The translations under genes were made by a program, and so were the position numbers. From Marinoscillum sp964351625 (lineage in GTDB: Bacteria > Bacteroidota > Bacteroidia > Cytophagales > Cyclobacteriaceae), in assembly GCA_964351625.1 (NCBI GenBank), contig CAYGOV010000002.1:124001-188000 (forward strand): a DNA stretch of 64,000 nucleotides. The letters run 5' to 3'. Positions 25,766 to 35,044 of this stretch are shown here, one piece after another. The notes below the pieces were generated by a model. That model was not told the origin of the DNA. It saw only the letters and a list, made by a program, of their open reading frames with translations, and did not search any database. Within the stretch, counting starts at the first letter, position 1. Each line of letters starts with the position of its first letter.

Positions 25766-26482
25766 TTGATTACCCAAAATGAACCGGAAGTAAAGACACT
25801 AAGTCTTGATATCCACGCACAGCCCAACGACGAAACATGTGGGCCTACTTGCCTTCAAGCTGTATACAATTATTACAACGATGAGATTGGTTTGGACCAG
25901 GTAATAGCTGAAGTCAAAACCCTAAAGACAGGCGGGACTTTAGCAGTGATGCTCGGAAATCATGCATTGAGTCGAGGTTTTAAAGCTACTATTTATACTT
26001 ACAATCTTCAGATGTTTGACCCGACATGGTTTGGGCCGGGTATAAATTTGCGTGCTAAGATTATCGAGCAGCAATCCTTGAAACAATCTAAACGTGTAGG
26101 AGCCGCTTCCAATGACTATCTTAAGTTTTTAGAGCTAGGTGGTGAGATTAAGTATGAGGAATTGAGCCCAAAACTCATCCGTAAGCTTCTTCATCAGAAC
26201 AGACCAATATTAACCGGTCTCAGTGCCACTTATCTCTACAATTGTGCCCGTGAAATTGGCGAAACCAATGAATATGATGACATATTGGGTGAGCCAACAG
26301 GTCATTTTGTAGTGGTTCATGGCTATGATACTGTAGAGCGTGTAGCGCATGTTGCTGACCCCTTGGCTAGCAACCCACTGAGTGACACTCATTACTACCG
26401 CGTTTCTCTTCAGCGATTGATCAATTCTATACTATTAGGCATCGTTACTTATGATGCTAACCTTCTAATAATTTCTAAATAA
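25766..26482 (+). CDS. C39-like cysteine peptidase
   Basis: A 238-residue soluble protein with a complete papain-like C39 catalytic set: Gln20 (HAQPNDETCGPTCL, oxyanion), Cys25, His180 in TGHFVVVHGYD and Asp198 in VADPLAS. C39 peptidases usually cut leader peptides after double glycine and are fused to ABC exporters; this one is free-standing, has no signal peptide, and no transporter is nearby. The start is a TTG, three bases after the ndh stop, and the next gene starts three bases after its own stop. In this operon it may cut a product of the two ligases or a carrier peptide; this is inferred. Confidence 0.85.
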   Translation: MITQNEPEVKTLSLDIHAQPNDETCGPTCLQAVYNYYNDEIGLDQVIAEVKTLKTGGTLAVMLGNHALSRGFKATIYTYNLQMFDPTWFGPGINLRAKIIEQQSLKQSKRVGAASNDYLKFLELGGEIKYEELSPKLIRKLLHQNRPILTGLSATYLYNCAREIGETNEYDDILGEPTGHFVVVHGYDTVERVAHVADPLASNPLSDTHYYRVSLQRLINSILLGIVTYDANLLIISK

Positions 26483-26485
26483 AGC

Positions 26486-27940
26486 ATGGCTTATAAGCTC
26501 ATTATAAAAGAAAGTCAAAACGACTCTTTTGAATTACCCAAAGATGTGGTGGTCATATCCCCAAGTGATTATTTCAACGATACCACCTACCAAAACACCC
26601 GAAAGGTGAAGGTGATCAACCTATGCAATAGCTATCAATACCAAAGTCTTGGATACTATGTATCACTACTCGCTGAGGCACGTGGGCACAAAGTAATGCC
26701 CGAAATTTCCACCCTTCAAGAATTTAGATTTCCTTCACTGATGCGTGAAGATGCGGAGGACTTTGAAGAACTTATACAGCAGCTTTTGCGCAAAAAAACG
26801 GAAGACAAACTAGAGTTGTATGTTTGCTTTGGTGAGGTAAAAGATCAGCAGCTTGCACGAATAGGGACTTTATTGTTCAATCTTTATCAGGTGCCAATAT
26901 TGAAGGTGCAATTTACCAAAAAGGATAAGTGGATACTTACTAACCTAAAGGCGATAAATTTCAAGGATCTTCCTGCAGAAAGACAGGAACTCATGAGTAC
27001 GTCAATTGATAAATATCTTCAAGGCAAAAATAGATTTCAAAAGCAGTTTCAGCGCAGAATGTATGATATGGCTATCTTGGTAAATCCTGAAGAGGAGACC
27101 CCACCATCCAATGCCAAAGCCATTCAAAACTTCGTGAAAGCAGGCGAAAAGGTCGGGTTCAATGTGGACTTGATTACGAAAAATGATTTTGCGAAGTTGA
27201 TTCAATACGACGCACTTTTCATTCGAGAGACTACTAATGTCAACCACCATACTTTCAAGTTTGCGAAGAAAGCGGCAGCAGAAGGGTTGATAGTTATGGA
27301 CGACCCTGAGTCTATTTTGAGATGTACTAATAAGGTTTATTTGAGTGAATTGCTACGTGCACATGATATACCTACTCCCAAATTTTATATTATCAAAAAG
27401 GATAAGATCAAGAATATAGACACGTCAGTCTATGACTATCCAGTTATTCTAAAGCAACCTGATGGGGCATTCTCCAAGGGAGTGAAAAAAGCTAAAAATG
27501 AAGGTGAGTTACTTACTATTCTCAAAGATTTTTTCCAGACTTCAGAACTTGTAATTGGGCAGGAGTTTATACCGACAGATTTTGATTGGAGAGTAGGAGT
27601 TCTTAATGGTAAGCCGCTTTACTTGTGCAGGTACTACATGGCCGCTGATCATTGGCAGATTGTTAATTGGAAAGGTGGTACTGTCAGTATCCCAGACGAA
27701 GGGAACTTTGATACCATAGCGATAGAAGATGCACCGAAAGGGTTGATTCCTTTAGCGATCAAAGCCACATCATTGATTGGGAAGGGTCTCTATGGTGTTG
27801 ATATAAAGCAACGTGGCAACAAGTTTTATATCATTGAGATTAACGATAACCCAAACTTAGATGAAGGAGTAGAGGATGCTGTAATCAAGCAACAGCTATA
27901 TATTAACATTATGCAAGAGTTCATGAACCGATTGGTATAA
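26486..27940 (+). CDS. RimK-like ATP-grasp ligase with RLAN N-terminal domain
   Basis: A 484-residue fusion: an N-terminal domain of the RLAN type (about 1-160), which occurs only with RimK-like ATP-grasp enzymes, and a C-terminal ATP-grasp ligase (about 200-484). Visible motifs are VILKQPDGAFSKGV (nucleotide-binding lysine and loop), IGQEFIPTDFDWRVGVLNGK, and EINDNPNLDEGVED (Mg-binding Glu and Asn). Such enzymes activate a carboxylate as acyl phosphate and couple it to an amine, often adding glutamate. It is not ribosomal RimK itself because of the extra domain. It lies between the C39 peptidase and the GCS2 ligase. Confidence 0.9.
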   Translation: MAYKLIIKESQNDSFELPKDVVVISPSDYFNDTTYQNTRKVKVINLCNSYQYQSLGYYVSLLAEARGHKVMPEISTLQEFRFPSLMREDAEDFEELIQQLLRKKTEDKLELYVCFGEVKDQQLARIGTLLFNLYQVPILKVQFTKKDKWILTNLKAINFKDLPAERQELMSTSIDKYLQGKNRFQKQFQRRMYDMAILVNPEEETPPSNAKAIQNFVKAGEKVGFNVDLITKNDFAKLIQYDALFIRETTNVNHHTFKFAKKAAAEGLIVMDDPESILRCTNKVYLSELLRAHDIPTPKFYIIKKDKIKNIDTSVYDYPVILKQPDGAFSKGVKKAKNEGELLTILKDFFQTSELVIGQEFIPTDFDWRVGVLNGKPLYLCRYYMAADHWQIVNWKGGTVSIPDEGNFDTIAIEDAPKGLIPLAIKATSLIGKGLYGVDIKQRGNKFYIIEINDNPNLDEGVEDAVIKQQLYINIMQEFMNRLV

Positions 27941-27961
27941 CCCCTTATTTCCATTTCACTT

Positions 27962-29194
27962 ATGAGTAAAAGACTACACCTTTTCGAGGGCTACGGAGTG
28001 GAACTCGAATACATGATTACTGATAAACACACTTTGGATGTTAAGCCAATTGCAGAAGTGCTTCTAAAGGATGAAGAGGGTGTCATCCAAGGAGAGACTG
28101 AGCATGGCCTTACAGCATGGAGCAACGAACTCATCAGTCATGTGATTGAAATCAAATCCAATGGACCGAAAAGTGATTTACTGGGTCTCCGAGACAAATT
28201 TGTGGCGGATATACGTGAGATCAATGCTGAGCTTGCAAAGCATGGCGCTATGCTTTTGTCTGGTGCAGCACATCCTTGGATGAATCCAGAAAAGGAAAGT
28301 AAGATTTGGGAGCACGAAAGTCAGGAAATCTATCAGGCCTATGATAGGATCTTCGGATGCAAAGGTCACGGCTGGTCCAACTTGCAAAGCACACATATCA
28401 ACCTGCCTTTCTATGATGACGAAGAGTTTGCTAAGCTGCACACGGCTATCAGATTTTTGATGCCAATGCTGCCTGCATTGACAGCTGCCAGCCCCATTCT
28501 CAGTGAGAAGTTCACAGGGTATATGGACAAGCGGCTTTATTACTATGAGAAAAATCAATCAAAGATTCCTGTTCTTACCGGTCGTGTAATTCCTGAAAAG
28601 CTGTTTAGTAGACATCAGTATCAGAAGCATATCTATGATCGCATAGCCGAAGCAATCAAACCATTCGATACAGGCAACATTATGAAACCTGTTTGGCTCA
28701 ACTCTAGGGGAGCAATGGCACGTTTTGATAGAGGAGCTATAGAAATAAGAATCATTGACATCCAAGAATGTGTGAGTGCAGATTTAGCTATCGTGGCTTT
28801 AGTTACAACTATGGCCAAACTCCTTGTAAAAGAAAGGATCGTTTCATTCAAAACGCAGGAATCCTTCGAAACAGAGGATCTTTATCTCATACTCAGAGAG
28901 TGCATCAAAAATGGCAGCAAGGCTATTGTGCCGCAAATCTACGCGAGCGCATTTGGCTTTGAAAAACCAATAACGGGTGGTGATTTTTGGAAAGCAATGA
29001 TTCAGCTTATTTTTGATAAGGAGAATGAGACGCTGGCACCTTGGATGGATACCCTCCAGACGATCACAAGCAATGGCACACTTGCAGAACGCCTAATGAG
29101 CGCAGTAAACGAAGATTTTTCTAGAGGAAATCTTAGCAAGGTATATGGCCAATTAGCCAATTGTCTTCAAGAAGATAGGCCATACATGGCATGA
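27962..29194 (+). CDS. GCS2/YbdK-type carboxylate-amine ligase
   Basis: A 410-residue member of the glutamate-cysteine ligase family 2 (glutamine-synthetase-like fold). Motifs: FEGYGVELEYMI (metal-binding Glu pair near residue 8-16), the QSTHINLPF His, and RGAIEIRIIDIQEC. These ligases join the gamma-carboxylate of glutamate, or another carboxylate, to an amine using ATP. Together with the ATP-grasp enzyme upstream it gives the operon two distinct amide-forming steps. Its stop overlaps the next start by four bases. Real glutathione synthesis is unlikely, since no glutathione synthetase is present. Confidence 0.88.
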   Translation: MSKRLHLFEGYGVELEYMITDKHTLDVKPIAEVLLKDEEGVIQGETEHGLTAWSNELISHVIEIKSNGPKSDLLGLRDKFVADIREINAELAKHGAMLLSGAAHPWMNPEKESKIWEHESQEIYQAYDRIFGCKGHGWSNLQSTHINLPFYDDEEFAKLHTAIRFLMPMLPALTAASPILSEKFTGYMDKRLYYYEKNQSKIPVLTGRVIPEKLFSRHQYQKHIYDRIAEAIKPFDTGNIMKPVWLNSRGAMARFDRGAIEIRIIDIQECVSADLAIVALVTTMAKLLVKERIVSFKTQESFETEDLYLILRECIKNGSKAIVPQIYASAFGFEKPITGGDFWKAMIQLIFDKENETLAPWMDTLQTITSNGTLAERLMSAVNEDFSRGNLSKVYGQLANCLQEDRPYMA

Positions 29195-29892
29195 GAAATC
29201 TGATGATTTTGATCACATGCGAGCATGCATCTAATGCTGTTCCAGTGGCCTATGAGAAGATTTTTCAGGATATGGCCATACTGGAAACTCATCAAGGCTG
29301 GGACCCAGGAGCACTTGAGATTGCAAAGGAGTTTGGTTCCTTCTTGGAGTTGCCTGTACATACTTATGACTATACTAGATTATTGATAGAGGTCAACCGT
29401 TCTTTAGACCATCCGAACATTTTCTCTCAATGGAGTAACGCGCTTTATGAGATTGATAAAACCCATTTGATAGAACATTTCTATCTGCCTTACCGGCAAA
29501 AGATAGAATCGGAAATTGCAAAAATGGTGGAATCTGGAAAGGTCGTTTTACATCTTTCAGTGCACACATTTACCCCTGATTATTTTGGTGAAAAACGTGA
29601 AGTGGAAGTGGGATTACTCTTTGATGAATCTCGAGTACATGAAACTGAATTCTGCACTGAATGGCACAAGCAGATTTTGAAAATCATGCCAGAATTAGAC
29701 GCTCGCTTTAATGAGCCTTATAAAGGTGCTGATGATGGTTTCACAACTTATTTACGAACCAAATTTCCAGAAGGTACTTATCTCGGGCTAGAACTGGAAG
29801 TGAGCCAAAAGTTTAACCAAATCAAGGACAAAAAAATGATGCCCACGCTTCTGGAGTCTTTCGCTTTAGCTAAAGGCAGAATGACTGTTTAG
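29191..29892 (+). CDS. N-formylglutamate amidohydrolase-like protein
   Basis: A 233-residue member of the NFGAH/HutG family, zinc hydrolases which cleave N-formylglutamate or similar N-acyl amino acids. Visible landmarks are ITCEHASNAVP, HQGWDPGALEIA, RLLIEVNRSLDHPNIFS, LHLSVHTFTP and GLELEVSQ. There is no histidine-degradation gene nearby, so a role in histidine catabolism is improbable. It is coupled to the GCS2 ligase by an ATGA overlap, which suggests that it acts on the ligase product or a by-product. Confidence 0.87.
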   Translation: MRNLMILITCEHASNAVPVAYEKIFQDMAILETHQGWDPGALEIAKEFGSFLELPVHTYDYTRLLIEVNRSLDHPNIFSQWSNALYEIDKTHLIEHFYLPYRQKIESEIAKMVESGKVVLHLSVHTFTPDYFGEKREVEVGLLFDESRVHETEFCTEWHKQILKIMPELDARFNEPYKGADDGFTTYLRTKFPEGTYLGLELEVSQKFNQIKDKKMMPTLLESFALAKGRMTV

Positions 29893-29953
29893 AATAATTA
29901 AATAGATATTTCTCAGACTTTATTTTAGGCTAGATCATTTAACTTCATGCATC

Positions 29954-30904
29954 ATGATCATAGATGGCACACAAGTTCTTCCTGGAGAGAGCAAAAAAAT
30001 CAAAGTAAACATTGCACGTTTGCCTTCAGGCACTACCATAGATATCCCAATTATAGTACATCGGGCCAAGAAAGAAGGCCCTACATTGATGTTGCTAGCA
30101 GGAATGCACGGTGATGAAATCAATGGAGTGGAGATCATGCGTAGAATCCTTCGTGACAAACTGCACCATGTGCAATGTGGTACGGTGATCTGTATCCCGA
30201 TCATTAATATCTACGGCTTCATCAACTTCTCCCGAGATGTGCCAGATGGCAAAGACATCAATAGGTCTTTTCCAGGCTCAAAAACAGGTTCTTTAGCTAG
30301 TCAGGTAGCTTTTTTCCTAATGACAGAGATTATTCCACATATCGACTATGGCATTGATTTTCATACTGGCGGCAGCCGCATCAATAACGCACCTCAGATT
30401 CGTGTAAAAATTGACGATCCAGAAAATTTAGAGCTTGCAACTGTTTTTGGAACAAAGTTTATTTTGGACGCACCCTTTAGAGATAGATCACTACGAAAGG
30501 AAGCTTTCAAGATGAATAAGCGTATTTTGGTCTATGAAGGTGGTGAATCTTTAAGGCTTAGAAAGAATGCTATTGATGAAGGTATCGCTGGCATGCTAAG
30601 GGTAATGAAACACTTGAACATGAGAGAAGATGCACCTGTTCCCGCAAAGAAAACGGTTATAATAGCCAAGTCTTCATGGGTCAGGGCTAAAGTGGCTGGT
30701 TTGCATTATTCCTTTGTGAGAAATGGATCGCCTATTAAAAAGAATGACATACTTGGGGAGGTGTGCGATCCTTACGGTGCTCACGAGACCAAAATAAAAT
30801 CTACTGTGATTGGCCATGTCATTGCACTCAATAACAACCCTGTGATCAATCGGGGGGATGCACTTTTTCATGTAGGAACGGAAGGAGACACTCCCAATCC
30901 CTGA
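29954..30904 (+). CDS. Succinylglutamate desuccinylase/aspartoacylase-like zinc hydrolase
   Basis: A 316-residue M14-like amidohydrolase. Zinc ligands are visible in AGMHGDEINGVE (HxxE) and GIDFHTGG; the substrate-binding NRSFPG and the catalytic VYEGGES follow, as in AstE and aspartoacylase. It cleaves an N-acyl amino acid or a C-terminal amide. It does not belong to an arginine succinyltransferase pathway, because no other ast gene is here. It follows the NFGAH gene by 61 bp and seems to close the amide operon, with a GT35 gene 117 bp further on. Confidence 0.88.
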   Translation: MIIDGTQVLPGESKKIKVNIARLPSGTTIDIPIIVHRAKKEGPTLMLLAGMHGDEINGVEIMRRILRDKLHHVQCGTVICIPIINIYGFINFSRDVPDGKDINRSFPGSKTGSLASQVAFFLMTEIIPHIDYGIDFHTGGSRINNAPQIRVKIDDPENLELATVFGTKFILDAPFRDRSLRKEAFKMNKRILVYEGGESLRLRKNAIDEGIAGMLRVMKHLNMREDAPVPAKKTVIIAKSSWVRAKVAGLHYSFVRNGSPIKKNDILGEVCDPYGAHETKIKSTVIGHVIALNNNPVINRGDALFHVGTEGDTPNP

Positions 30905-31021
30905 TAATACATTGGATCACAAACGTTTGCATAGAAATCTTCCTTAAAAAAAGGTTTATAAACCATTAGGTCTATCTCGAAAATATTATTTTCGGCCTTT
31001 CCTAAATTAGAATTCATACAT

Positions 31022-32662
31022 ATGACCAAATATAATAAGTGGTATCATCCATATAAGCCAGATCCTAAATTCAAGAAAAAGGCTGCCTATTTCAGTATGG
31101 AATTTGCCATAGATCAAACACTAAAAATATACTCTGGGGGACTAGGCTTCTTGGCAGGTTCGCACATGCGCAGCGCGTATGAGCTCAAGCAAAACATGAT
31201 TGGTATTGGTATGCTATGGAAGTATGGCTACTACGATCAAGGTCGTAAATCTGATGGGTCATTAGAAACGCTTTCTATTGAGAAGGAACACACTTATCTA
31301 GAAGATACGGGTATACAAGTAGTGATTCGCGTTCTTGACAATGCGAATGTGCATGTTCGAGCTTATTGCTTGAAGCCTGAGATTTTTGGAACCATACCTA
31401 TGTACTTCTTGAGTACTGATGTGCCAGAAAATGACCATCTGTCACGAACTATTACGGATAGATTGTATGACGCGAATGACCTCACTAGGATTTCGCAAAG
31501 TATCGTTTTAGGTATAGGTGGAGCCAAAGTAGTCGAGGAGTTAGGCGGATCAGACATCTATCATCTCAATGAAGGACACGGCTTGCCAGCATTTTACTAC
31601 CTAAGAGATAAAGGCTACTCTAAGAAGAATTTTGTATTCACAACACACACACCTGAGACTGCTGGAAATGAGGAACGAGAGGGTGATTTCTTGAATAAAA
31701 TGGGGTTTTTCGGAAGAGAACTCACGGCTCAAGAATTAGAAGCAGAAACGGTAAATGGAGGCATGCTTAGCTATACTGTAGCGGCACTTCGTATGGCCAA
31801 TCGCGCCAATGCAGTTTCTAAAATACACGCCAAAGTTTCCAAAGACATGTGGAAGGGTTATTCTGGTGTGAGTAAGATCATTCCCATCACCAACGCTCAA
31901 AACACTAAGTATTGGCAGGATCAAGAGCTTTTGAAAGCCATGGAAAAAGGAAATGTGAAAGCTTTTGATAGTCGTAAAAAAGAATTGAAGAAAGCACTTT
32001 TTAAAGTGGTGGCAGATCAAACTGGGAAACTCTTTGATCCTGAAGTTCTCACTGTAGTTTGGGCTAGAAGGTTTGCTGGCTACAAGAGAGCAGACTTGCT
32101 GTTAAGTGATTTGGACAGATTCGAAAAGATCCTTTCCAATACAGGAAAACCTATCCAAATAATCTGGGCGGGCAAGCCTTATCCTAAAGATCAAGGTGCT
32201 ATTGATACATTCAACAGATTGCATTATTTCAGTAAAGGAAGAAAGAATGTGGCTGTCTTAATTGGCTATGAATTGGAACTCTCTCGACTTTTGAAAACGG
32301 GATCTGACATATGGCTAAACAACCCGCGAATCACACGTGAGGCATCGGGCACGAGTGGAATGACCGCTGCGATGAATGGGTCCGTGAACTTATCTACCTA
32401 TGACGGCTGGATTCCTGAGTTTGCAAAAGATGGCAAAAACAGTTTTGTGATACCGCCTGCTAGTATGAAATTGAGTATGGAGGATCATGATCGCGCGGAT
32501 TATGAAAGTCTTTATCATATTTTAGAGAATAACGTGATTCCAGCTTATTATGACAAGGCGGGAAAGTGGAATGATATTGTTTGGAACGGCATGAAGGATG
32601 TAGTACCTGAGTTTGGTAGCAATAGAATGGCCGCTCAGTACTACGAGGAGTTATATAGTTAA
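31022..32662 (+). CDS. Short GT35 alpha-glucan phosphorylase-like protein lacking the PLP lysine
   Basis: A 546-residue member of the short alpha-glucan phosphorylase group (GT35). The N-terminal AAYFSMEFAI, IYSGGLGFLAGSH, the ARRFAGYKR phosphate/glucose site and EASGTSGM are recognisable. Family members break alpha-1,4-glucans with phosphate to give glucose 1-phosphate, using pyridoxal phosphate bound to the Lys of GTSxMK. Here this residue is Thr448 (GTSGMTAAMNG), so the usual Schiff base cannot form. It might be a different glycosyltransferase, use a different chemistry, or be a glucan-binding protein. The 117-bp gap before it leaves open whether it belongs to the upstream operon. Confidence 0.85.
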   Translation: MTKYNKWYHPYKPDPKFKKKAAYFSMEFAIDQTLKIYSGGLGFLAGSHMRSAYELKQNMIGIGMLWKYGYYDQGRKSDGSLETLSIEKEHTYLEDTGIQVVIRVLDNANVHVRAYCLKPEIFGTIPMYFLSTDVPENDHLSRTITDRLYDANDLTRISQSIVLGIGGAKVVEELGGSDIYHLNEGHGLPAFYYLRDKGYSKKNFVFTTHTPETAGNEEREGDFLNKMGFFGRELTAQELEAETVNGGMLSYTVAALRMANRANAVSKIHAKVSKDMWKGYSGVSKIIPITNAQNTKYWQDQELLKAMEKGNVKAFDSRKKELKKALFKVVADQTGKLFDPEVLTVVWARRFAGYKRADLLLSDLDRFEKILSNTGKPIQIIWAGKPYPKDQGAIDTFNRLHYFSKGRKNVAVLIGYELELSRLLKTGSDIWLNNPRITREASGTSGMTAAMNGSVNLSTYDGWIPEFAKDGKNSFVIPPASMKLSMEDHDRADYESLYHILENNVIPAYYDKAGKWNDIVWNGMKDVVPEFGSNRMAAQYYEELYS

Positions 32663-32710
32663 TAAATGATGTCTTTCGTAGATGGTTTAATTCGCCTATC
32701 TTAATGGGCC

Positions 32711-34570
32711 ATGTTTAAGATTAAAAAACCAGAAAACATCATTTTGATCTTTATGAGCAGTGTCATCGCATCATTGGCACTGCTCATTTTTTTGAGTCTG
32801 GCCAATGATGTTTTGAATGTTGATACTAGTCGAGGTATATATCTTTTGGCGCTGGTACTATCTTTATTTCTAGCTATTTCTTTGGGAGGATGGCGCACAT
32901 ACAGCTATGTAAAGAGTTTTTTTGCGCTTATTAATACTGAGCGCCATAAAGAAAAAGAAGATTTAATCTCCCACTCTTCGACTATCCGTTCATTATTGGA
33001 GTTTCCTCAATTGGCAAGTATTTTTTCACTTGATAAAAATTTCTGTTACACACATTTCAATTCTAAGCACAAACGGGAAATGGAGACTGTCTTTGGTTCA
33101 AAGATAGATAGAGGGGTTTCTGTAATCGGTCTTGTTCCAGAACCGTATGGTTCTAGGTTTCAGAAGCATTTTAATAGAGCTTTGACTGGTGAATATTTCA
33201 GTATAACAGGAATGTTACTTGAAAATTATTATAGCCTTTTATTCAGCCCAATTTATGGGGAAAACAACTCAGTGACTGGGTTTAGTTGCAGCATTTATGA
33301 TATTACTGAAAAGGTAAAAGCCGAACAAGAGCTCAATAAGTACAAGGAACATCTTGAAGAACTAGTAGAGCAGCGAACCAAAGAGCTCGATCATCAGCGT
33401 GTATTTTTCCAAAAAATAATTGACGGATTACCGAGTCACATTTTCGTAAGGGATCTAGCTCATCAATATATCCTTATAAATGAGTCTATGGCCCAGTCTT
33501 TCAGTGCTGGTAATGAGAATTTGCTTGGAAAAACTCCTTTTCAGGGTAAGTCAAAGCAGGGAGATACTAGTAGGATTTTGGAAGAGGATAAAAAGGTAGT
33601 GAACACAGGCATTTCACATCATGCAGTGGTTTCATATCAGCTTCAAAACGAAAGTGTCAGATGGTTTGAAATTCACAAATCACTATTGGAAGTAGGTTCC
33701 GAGAAATATCTACTCGGCCACCAACATGATATTACCTCTCATAAGGAGCTCACCTTGGCCCTTGAAAAGTCCAATCGGGATTTGTCCCAAACGTTGGAAA
33801 AACTAAAGGTCACTCAAATGCTCCTTGTAGAATCCGAAAAAATGGCGTCAGTAGGTCAGCTGACTTCAGGTCTTGCCCATGAGATCAATAACCCAATCAA
33901 CTTTGTAGCTGGAAACGTGTCACCCATAAAAAGAGATCTGAATGAGATTCAAGAGTTGCTCCAGCAAGTAAGTGTAAGTGAAGAGACATCTCAAGAATTT
34001 TCTCAATTATTCAATGAGCTTGACGCACTTCTCAAAGGCATTACTGATGGCTGCTATCAGGTGAATGAGCTTATGCGGGATCTAAAAACATTTGCTATAC
34101 CTGAGGTGGCGAGTATGATGATGGCAAATCCGAAAGAAGTCCTTTTATCTACCGTCAATTTGGTAAAATTTAATTTGAAGGATCGAATAGAAATCAATGT
34201 CGATCCTACTACCCTGCCTAGCATAATGTGTCATCCTGGTAAGCTTTCGCAGGTCTTTCTTAATATTATAAATAATGCGCAGCAATCCATAACTGATAAA
34301 GGAGCTATTACGATTCGATGTTCTCAGTCGGAGGATTTTGTTATGCTTGAGTTTTCAGATGATGGTCACGGGATACCAAAGGATCTTCAAGGTAAGATCT
34401 TTGAACCATTCTTTACTACAAGGCCAGTAGGTAAAGGTACCGGGCTTGGTCTGGCCATTTGTTATGCAATAATTAGTGATCATAATGGGTCTATAAAAGT
34501 GGATAGCAAAGAAGGGAAAGGGGCGATTTTCACTATACAATTGCCCAAGTTTAATTTAGATCGCGTGTAA
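32711..34570 (+). CDS. Membrane PAS sensor histidine kinase
   Basis: A 619-residue kinase with two N-terminal membrane helices (about 10-32 and 42-62), two PAS-like regions (about 95-200 and 230-345), a coiled coil and a kinase core. The H-box is SGLAHEINNPINF with H390, the N-box FLNIINNAQQS, and G boxes DDGHGIP and GKGTGLGLAI. NtrB-like HAMP-free kinases of this type phosphorylate response regulators; no receiver gene is adjacent, and the sigma-54 regulator is 16 kb away. The 5' end of the gene holds two perfect overlapping inverted repeats, which could affect its expression. Confidence 0.92.
   Translation: MFKIKKPENIILIFMSSVIASLALLIFLSLANDVLNVDTSRGIYLLALVLSLFLAISLGGWRTYSYVKSFFALINTERHKEKEDLISHSSTIRSLLEFPQLASIFSLDKNFCYTHFNSKHKREMETVFGSKIDRGVSVIGLVPEPYGSRFQKHFNRALTGEYFSITGMLLENYYSLLFSPIYGENNSVTGFSCSIYDITEKVKAEQELNKYKEHLEELVEQRTKELDHQRVFFQKIIDGLPSHIFVRDLAHQYILINESMAQSFSAGNENLLGKTPFQGKSKQGDTSRILEEDKKVVNTGISHHAVVSYQLQNESVRWFEIHKSLLEVGSEKYLLGHQHDITSHKELTLALEKSNRDLSQTLEKLKVTQMLLVESEKMASVGQLTSGLAHEINNPINFVAGNVSPIKRDLNEIQELLQQVSVSEETSQEFSQLFNELDALLKGITDGCYQVNELMRDLKTFAIPEVASMMMANPKEVLLSTVNLVKFNLKDRIEINVDPTTLPSIMCHPGKLSQVFLNIINNAQQSITDKGAITIRCSQSEDFVMLEFSDDGHGIPKDLQGKIFEPFFTTRPVGKGTGLGLAICYAIISDHNGSIKVDSKEGKGAIFTIQLPKFNLDRV
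32753..32810 (+). other. Two overlapping 10-bp inverted repeats, one terminator-like, inside the kinase 5' coding region
   Basis: Repeat 1: ATGAGCAGTG (32753-32762) pairs perfectly with CACTGCTCAT (32778-32787), followed by T to 32793, like an intrinsic terminator. Repeat 2: CATCATTGGC (32769-32778) pairs perfectly with GCCAATGATG (32801-32810). Each repeat has one arm inside the other's loop, so the two hairpins are mutually exclusive or form a pseudoknot. Confidence 0.6.
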
Positions 34571-34653
34571 CTATTCTCGTTCATTCGTATAATATTCCCA
34601 TTCAAGTTCTTATTGTAGGTTACGTCATTTAATCAGGTAAGATTTATCGTTGA

Positions 34654-35031
34654 ATGGAATTTGATCTCACATCCGATTTAGCTGGCACATATTATGGAAA
34701 ATTTATTTCCACAAATGCTACCGTCAAAGGAACAGTGCTTGTTGTTAGGAAAGACGATATATCTATACAGATTTCTTATGTCAATGCAACTGTTGCACAT
34801 ATCTTTGATGTGCAGATTTCTGACCAGCAAGAAGGTAGACTTTTCAGCGTCCCATCTCAGCAATTAAAGGATTTCTTTATAAGTGGTATAAGCGGCTTTA
34901 TCAATCAAAAGCCCAATGTTCATGGGGGCTTTATCAACGATCTCACTTCATTGTACTTTCATGTGCGAGTATTAGATAAAATTGGGCCTAGAGAGATATT
35001 TTTTATGGGAGATCTCAAAAAAATGGCGTAG
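34654..35031 (+). CDS. Hypothetical protein (125 aa)
   Basis: A small soluble beta-rich protein without signal peptide or recognised motif. It opens MEFDLTSDLAGTYYGKF, has a Thr/Val-rich middle and a Gly-rich GFINQKPNVHGGF segment. It follows the histidine kinase by 83 bp on the same strand and converges with the lipase gene. Function unknown; a signalling link to the kinase is possible by position only. Confidence 0.65.
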   Translation: MEFDLTSDLAGTYYGKFISTNATVKGTVLVVRKDDISIQISYVNATVAHIFDVQISDQQEGRLFSVPSQQLKDFFISGISGFINQKPNVHGGFINDLTSLYFHVRVLDKIGPREIFFMGDLKKMA

Positions 35032-35044
35032 CTCGATCAAGTCT

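Noticed and set aside
27962..30904. Glutathione synthesis or histidine/arginine catabolism
   Set aside because: No glutathione synthetase, hut or ast partner genes occur; the gene set fits none of these pathways.
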